Positions 59,890 through 64,000 of a DNA stretch of 64,000 bases are shown one piece after another. The position numbers and the translations under genes were made by a program. The notes beneath the pieces are model-generated. The model was given only the letters and a program-made list of their open reading frames with translations. It ran no database searches and was not told the origin of the DNA. The stretch is from assembly GCF_900637185.1 (NCBI RefSeq), contig NZ_LR134352.1:868001-932000 (forward strand), given 5' to 3'. Positions within the stretch are counted from its first letter, which is position 1. Each line of letters opens with the position of its first letter. Source of the stretch: Nocardia asteroides (lineage in GTDB: Bacteria > Actinomycetota > Actinomycetes > Mycobacteriales > Mycobacteriaceae).

Positions 59890-61815
59890 GTGAGCGCGCA
59901 GCCGGTGCTGGACGAGGTGAAGACCGAGACGCGAGCCAAGGCGCTGCTGCAGCGGATCATCCTGCCGCGACCGGGTGAACCGCTCGATGTGCGGACCCTC
60001 TACCTGGAGGAATCCACCACCAACGCGCGCCGTGCGCACGCCACCAGCCGGACCGCGCTCTCCATCGGCGCCGAGTCCGAGGTGTCGTTCTGCACCTACT
60101 TCAACGCGCTCCCGGCCAGCTACTGGCGGCGCTGGAGCGTGCTGAACTCGGTGGTGCTGCGGCTGGAACTGGCCGGGCACGGCCGCGTCGACGTCTACCG
60201 CTCCAAGGCCGACGGTTCGCGAATCCACGTGCAGGGCAAGGAATTCGCCGTGGACACCGGTGCCGATTCGGTGTTCGTGGAGTTCGAGGCCGACCTCGGC
60301 CCGTTCGAAGACGGCGGCTGGCTCTGGTTCGACATCACCACCGACACGGCGGTGACGCTGCTGGCCGGCGGCTGGTACGCCCCGCAGGAGGCGCCGGGCA
60401 CCGGCAGCATCGCGGTCGGCATGCCCACCTTCAACCGGCCCACCGACCTGGTCAAGACGCTGGCCGCGCTCGGCTCGGACCCGCTGGTGCTCGGCAATGT
60501 CGCCGCGGTGATCGTGGCCGACCAGGGCAACCGCAAGGTCGTCGACGAGCCGGGCTTCACCGAGGCCGCGGCCACCCTGGGCGAGCGGCTCACCATCTGC
60601 GACCAGCCCAACCTGGGCGGGTCGGGCGGCTACAGCCGGGTCATGTTCGAGGCGCTGAAGACCGACGCCGAGTACATCGTCTACATGGACGACGACATCG
60701 AGATCGAGCCCGACTCGATCCTGCGCGCGCTCGCGTTCTCCCGCTTCGCCAAGTCGCCGCTGCTGGTGGGCGGGCAGATGCTGAACCTGCAGGAGCGCTC
60801 GCACCTGCACAGCATGGGCGAGGTCGTCGACCGCGGGATCTTCATGTGGTCCTCGGCGCCCAACGTCGAGTACGACCACGACTTCTCGAAGTACCCGCTC
60901 AAGGACCGCGACAACTCCAAGCTGCTGCACCGGCGCATCGACGTCGACTTCAACGGCTGGTGGACCTGCGTGATCCCGCGGCAGGTGGCCGAGCAGCTCG
61001 GTCAGCCGCTGCCGCTGTTCCTGAAGTGGGACGACGTCGAGTACGGCCTGCGCGCCCGCGACGCCGGCTACCCGACCGTCACCCTGCCGGGTGCGGCGGT
61101 GTGGCACATGGCGTGGTCGGACAAGGACGACGCGATCGACTGGCAGGCCTACTTCCACCTGCGCAACCGCCTGGTGGTGGCCTCGCTGCACCTGCCGGGT
61201 GACGGCAAGCCGATGATCGTGAACACGGTCAAGGCCACCCTCAAGCACCTGCTGTGCCTGGAGTACTCGACCGTCGCCATCCAGAACGAGGCGATCCGCG
61301 ACTTCCTGGCCGGGCCGGAGGGCCTGTTCGACCTGCTGCCGAGCGCGCTGGGCAAGATCCACGGGATGCGCAAGCAGTTCCCGGACGCGGTGGTGCTGCC
61401 GTCCTCGACCGAGCTGCCGCTGGCCAACCGGCACGGCGTCGGCGCGGTCGGCGAGCCGGGCAACCCGATCGCCAAGGTCGCGCGCCTGGCCAAGGGCGTG
61501 GTGCACAACTTCCGCAAGGCCGATCCGGCCGCGCACGAGACACCGCAGCTGAACGTGCCGACGCTGGACGCGCGGTGGTTCCTGCTGTCCCAGGTCGACG
61601 GCGTCACCGTGACGACCGCCGACGGCCGCGGCGTGGTCTACCGCAAGCGCGACCCGCGCAAGGCGGCCGAGCTGCTCAAGGAGGCGATGCGCCTGCGCAA
61701 GGAGCTCACCGCGCGCTTCCCGGAGATGCAGCAGCGCTACCGTGCCGCGCACGCCGAGCTCACCAGCCCGGCCGCGTGGGAGAAGGTCTTCAGCCAGACA
61801 GGAACCGAGAAGTGA
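59890..61815 (+). CDS. glfT2: Galactofuranosyltransferase GlfT2
   Basis: The processive transferase builds the galactan chain from UDP-Galf. The 641-residue protein starts with a beta-sandwich (ILPRPGEPLDVRTLYLEES; FEDGGWLWFDIT), then a GT2 GT-A domain with the metal motif DDD at 267-269 in YMDDDIEIE, GGSGGYSR, and WHMAWSDKDD with the catalytic His/Asp region; C-terminal helices mediate the tetramer. I moved the start to the GTG at 59890 because AAAGGACG precedes it and the M. tuberculosis protein (637 residues) begins near here. An in-frame GTG at 59761 overlaps the glf stop and would add 43 low-complexity residues. Confidence 0.93.
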   Translation: MSAQPVLDEVKTETRAKALLQRIILPRPGEPLDVRTLYLEESTTNARRAHATSRTALSIGAESEVSFCTYFNALPASYWRRWSVLNSVVLRLELAGHGRVDVYRSKADGSRIHVQGKEFAVDTGADSVFVEFEADLGPFEDGGWLWFDITTDTAVTLLAGGWYAPQEAPGTGSIAVGMPTFNRPTDLVKTLAALGSDPLVLGNVAAVIVADQGNRKVVDEPGFTEAAATLGERLTICDQPNLGGSGGYSRVMFEALKTDAEYIVYMDDDIEIEPDSILRALAFSRFAKSPLLVGGQMLNLQERSHLHSMGEVVDRGIFMWSSAPNVEYDHDFSKYPLKDRDNSKLLHRRIDVDFNGWWTCVIPRQVAEQLGQPLPLFLKWDDVEYGLRARDAGYPTVTLPGAAVWHMAWSDKDDAIDWQAYFHLRNRLVVASLHLPGDGKPMIVNTVKATLKHLLCLEYSTVAIQNEAIRDFLAGPEGLFDLLPSALGKIHGMRKQFPDAVVLPSSTELPLANRHGVGAVGEPGNPIAKVARLAKGVVHNFRKADPAAHETPQLNVPTLDARWFLLSQVDGVTVTTADGRGVVYRKRDPRKAAELLKEAMRLRKELTARFPEMQQRYRAAHAELTSPAAWEKVFSQTGTEK

Positions 61816-62417
61816 ACGCGATCAACCCGGAACTGCCCGAGCTGGAACTGGCCGAGGAAGGCTGCGGCGGCGAGTGCGCCTGCGCGTGCGGCGAGGGCGA
61901 ATACATCGAGGTGCCGCTCGAGGTCGGCATCATCAACACCGTGCAGTCGACCATCGGCACCAACCCGGCCGTCGTGTCGGCCGCGCGCGGCATGTCGCAC
62001 TTCGGTGAGCACGCGCTGGGCTGGGTCGGTATCGCCGCGGCGGGCTGGCTGGTCGACAAGCCGCGCCGCAGGCAGTGGGCCGGTGTCGCGGTCGGCGCGG
62101 TCGGCGCGCACGCCGCGTCGATCGTGATCAAGCGGATCGTGCGGCGCCCGCGCCCGAACAGCCCCGCGGTGCAGGTCAACGTGTCGACGCCGAGCAAATT
62201 GAGCTTCCCGTCGTCACACGCCACGTCCACCACGGCGGCGGCAGTGTTGCTCGGCAGGTTGACCGGGCTACCCTTGCCTGCGGTGCTCGTGCCGCCGATG
62301 CTCCTTTCGCGGGTCGTGCTCGGCGTGCATTACCCTTCCGACGTGCTCGCCGGTTCCGCATTGGGGGCCGCGTCGGCAGCCGCAGTGCTAGCCGCCGAAA
62401 AGAGACTCCGACAGTGA
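61812..62417 (+). CDS. PAP2 phosphatase, decaprenylphosphoryl-phosphoribose phosphatase type
   Basis: The 201-residue membrane protein is the Rv3807c-type phosphatase, inferred to remove the 5-phosphate from decaprenylphosphoryl-5-phosphoribose in arabinan donor synthesis. The PAP2 motifs are complete: KRIVRRPRP (motif 1), SFPSSHATS (motif 2) and SRVVLGVHYPSD (motif 3). About five membrane helices. The N-terminus has a striking cluster CGGECACAC with Cys at 18, 22, 24 and 26, in an acidic context, unexplained by the PAP2 fold. GTG start overlaps the glfT2 stop (GTGA). Confidence 0.88.
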   Translation: MNAINPELPELELAEEGCGGECACACGEGEYIEVPLEVGIINTVQSTIGTNPAVVSAARGMSHFGEHALGWVGIAAAGWLVDKPRRRQWAGVAVGAVGAHAASIVIKRIVRRPRPNSPAVQVNVSTPSKLSFPSSHATSTTAAAVLLGRLTGLPLPAVLVPPMLLSRVVLGVHYPSDVLAGSALGAASAAAVLAAEKRLRQ

Positions 62418-63376
62418 CCGCAACCGAAAGAACCTTGGCTGAGATGAGCGAAGAACCGTCCGCCGCCGTCCTGGACGAGGCTGTTGTGAAGGGCCCGCCG
62501 AAGACTCTGATCGGCGGTGTCGTCAAGGCCGTTCGCCCGCGTCAGTGGGTGAAGAACGTGCTCGTGCTCGCCGCGCCACTGGCCGTCGGGCCCGAGGCGA
62601 TCAGCGACGCGGGCGTGCTCGTGCACGTGGCGATCGCCTTCGTGGTGTTCTGCATGGCGGCCTCGGGCATCTACCTGGTCAACGACTCGCTCGACGTCGA
62701 GGCCGACCGGGCGCACCCGACCAAGCGGTTCCGCCCGATCGCCGCGGGCGTCGTCCCGGTCAACCTGGCTTACGCGCTGGCCGCGGTGCTGCTGGTGGGC
62801 TCGATCGCCGGTTCGTTCCTGGCGTCCTGGCATCTGGCCGTGGTGATGGCGATCTACATCGCCATCCAGCTCGCCTACTGCCTCGGCCTCAAGCACCAGG
62901 CCGTGCTCGACATCTGCATCGTGTCCTCGGGCTTCCTGCTGCGTGCCGTCGCCGGTGGCGCGGCTGCGGGCATCGCGCTGTCGCAGTGGTTCCTGCTGAT
63001 CATGGCGTTCGGTTCGCTGTTCATGGCGGCGGGCAAGCGCTACGCGGAACTGCAGATCGCGCTGGAGACCGGCGCCAAGATCCGCAAGTCGCTGCAGTAC
63101 TACACGCCGACCTACCTGCGCTTCATCTGGACGCTGGCGGCCACCGCCGTCGTGGTGTTCTACGGCCTCTGGGCGTTCCAGCAGGACTCGGCTCGGGACA
63201 CCCAGTGGTACTCGATCTCGATGATCCCGTTTACCATCGCAATCCTGCGTTACGCGGTCGACGTCGACGGTGGCGAGGCCGGTGAACCCGAAGAGATCGC
63301 GCTGGGGGACCGCATCCTGCAGTTCCTCGCTATTGCCTGGATCGGAGCGGTAGGTGTCGCTGTCTATCTCACCTGA
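62414..63376 (+). CDS. ubiA: Decaprenyl-phosphate phosphoribosyltransferase (DPPR synthase)
   Basis: This membrane prenyltransferase of the UbiA family (320 residues, about nine helices) condenses decaprenyl phosphate with PRPP to make the precursor of decaprenyl-phospho-arabinose. The first Asp-rich motif is NDSLD at 90-94, followed by DRAHPTKRFRPIAAG; the second lies in the YAELQ region (AAGKRYAEL). It starts at a GTG overlapping the PAP2 stop (GTGA); the ATG ten codons later is an alternative. The orthologue is Rv3806c. Its end overlaps aftB by 23 bases. Confidence 0.94.
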   Translation: MTATERTLAEMSEEPSAAVLDEAVVKGPPKTLIGGVVKAVRPRQWVKNVLVLAAPLAVGPEAISDAGVLVHVAIAFVVFCMAASGIYLVNDSLDVEADRAHPTKRFRPIAAGVVPVNLAYALAAVLLVGSIAGSFLASWHLAVVMAIYIAIQLAYCLGLKHQAVLDICIVSSGFLLRAVAGGAAAGIALSQWFLLIMAFGSLFMAAGKRYAELQIALETGAKIRKSLQYYTPTYLRFIWTLAATAVVVFYGLWAFQQDSARDTQWYSISMIPFTIAILRYAVDVDGGEAGEPEEIALGDRILQFLAIAWIGAVGVAVYLT

Positions 63377-64000
63377 CGAGATCGTGGTAGCGGAGCAGGA
63401 GACAACCGAATACGAGCGGCTACGCGACGACGAGCAGTCGGCGCGTCCGGCCGCCCGTTTCGCGAACCTGTCCCGCGCCACCTTCGTCGGTGGGGTGGTG
63501 TTCACCGTCGTCGTGTTCGCGGTGGGCGCCTGGCAGCGGCGCTGGATCGCCGACGACGGCCTCATCGTGTTGCGGACGGTGCGCAACCTGCTCGCGGGCA
63601 ACGGCCCGGTGTTCAACATGGACGAGCGGGTCGAAGCCAACACCAGTACCGCGTGGACCTATCTGGTCTGGTTCTTCAGCTGGCTCACCCAGGCGCGGCT
63701 CGAGTACGTGGTGCTCGGGGTCTCGCTGACGGTCTCGCTGCTGGCGATCGTGTTCGCCATGCTCGGCACCGCCCGGCTGTGGGGCGGCACCTCGGGTCAG
63801 CTGCTGATCCCGGCGGGCGTGCTCGTCTACGTCGCGCTGCCGCCCGCGCGTGACTACGCCACCTCCGGGCTGGAGAGCGGTCTGGTCATCTGCTGGGTCG
63901 GGCTGCTGTGGTGGCTGCTGATCCGCTGGAGCCAGGCGGCCGTGGTCCGGGTGCCGAGCCTGCTCGGGCTGGTGTTCCTGGCCGGGCTGGCGCCGCTGAT
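63354..64000 (+). CDS. aftB: Terminal beta-(1,2)-arabinofuranosyltransferase AftB (5' part; runs off the window)
   Basis: The gene starts at a GTG at 63354, 23 bases inside ubiA, with GGAG 6 bases upstream. The frame is open to the window end (215 codons). The protein has a short cytoplasmic N-terminus (MSLSISPDEIVVAEQ) and the first membrane helix near 48. The GT-C loop WIADDGLIVLRTVRNLLAGNGPVFN with the catalytic-type Asp pair follows. Then come ERVEANTSTAWTYLVW and several helices. This is the AftB/Rv3805c signature; the enzyme adds the terminal beta-(1,2)-Araf residues of arabinan using decaprenyl-phospho-arabinose. The C-terminal part lies outside. Confidence 0.9.
   Translation, partial: MSLSISPDEIVVAEQETTEYERLRDDEQSARPAARFANLSRATFVGGVVFTVVVFAVGAWQRRWIADDGLIVLRTVRNLLAGNGPVFNMDERVEANTSTAWTYLVWFFSWLTQARLEYVVLGVSLTVSLLAIVFAMLGTARLWGGTSGQLLIPAGVLVYVALPPARDYATSGLESGLVICWVGLLWWLLIRWSQAAVVRVPSLLGLVFLAGLAPL

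Overview
The window is high-GC DNA with GTG starts, leaderless promoters and a mycolate-type cell-wall operon (glf, glfT2, a PAP2 phosphatase, ubiA, aftB). It is a chromosomal segment of a mycolic-acid actinobacterium, most probably Nocardia or a close relative; the genus is inferred from gene style and was not checked by search. The anchors (septum-formation protein, serS, Rieske/MBL protein, plsC, HAD phosphatase, PGRP amidase, glf to aftB) follow the order I recall for M. tuberculosis Rv3835 down to Rv3805c, with blocks of accessory genes between them. No rRNA, CRISPR array, insertion sequence or prophage was seen, and no gene-free stretch exceeds 300 bases.

Layout. 1-8.7 kb: partial septum-formation protein, aldehyde dehydrogenase, serS, a GGDEF/EAL protein with a degenerate GGDEF, an MFS carrier, an HD protein and a YdcZ-type carrier. 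8.8-15.7 kb: two membrane Ser/Thr kinases, a lipoprotein and a third kinase-like receptor that has lost every catalytic motif. 15.8-26.7 kb: oxidoreductase, Roadblock/ArsR pair, MBL-Rieske protein, lipoproteins, plsC, an AraC regulator broken by a one-base frameshift, tRNA-Gly, and a lipase maturation factor. 26.8-31.8 kb: copper module (copA, secreted His-rich protein, copZ) plus an MFS exporter, both preceded by matching CsoR-type operator-promoters. 31.9-35 kb: AhpD-like/TetR pair and a GntR/fatty-acid-hydroxylase operon.

35-44.6 kb is one long Opp/Dpp operon: two permeases, a fused double ATPase, three tandem paralogous binding lipoproteins and a membrane protein. 44.6-49.7 kb carries a HAD phosphatase and a divergent pair of cell-wall proteins (PGRP amidase and SpoIID), both with LGFP-like wall-binding modules. 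49.8-55 kb is regulatory: MarR/EamA, a VapBC-like pair, TetR/SDR and a TipA-like MerR, each with readable operators. 55.1-58.5 kb is a co-directional run of six small membrane proteins leading into glf. 58.5-64 kb is the arabinogalactan operon, with genes overlapping by 4-23 bases: UDP-galactopyranose mutase, galactofuranosyltransferase, then decaprenyl-phosphoryl-ribose phosphatase and synthase, and the start of the AftB arabinofuranosyltransferase.
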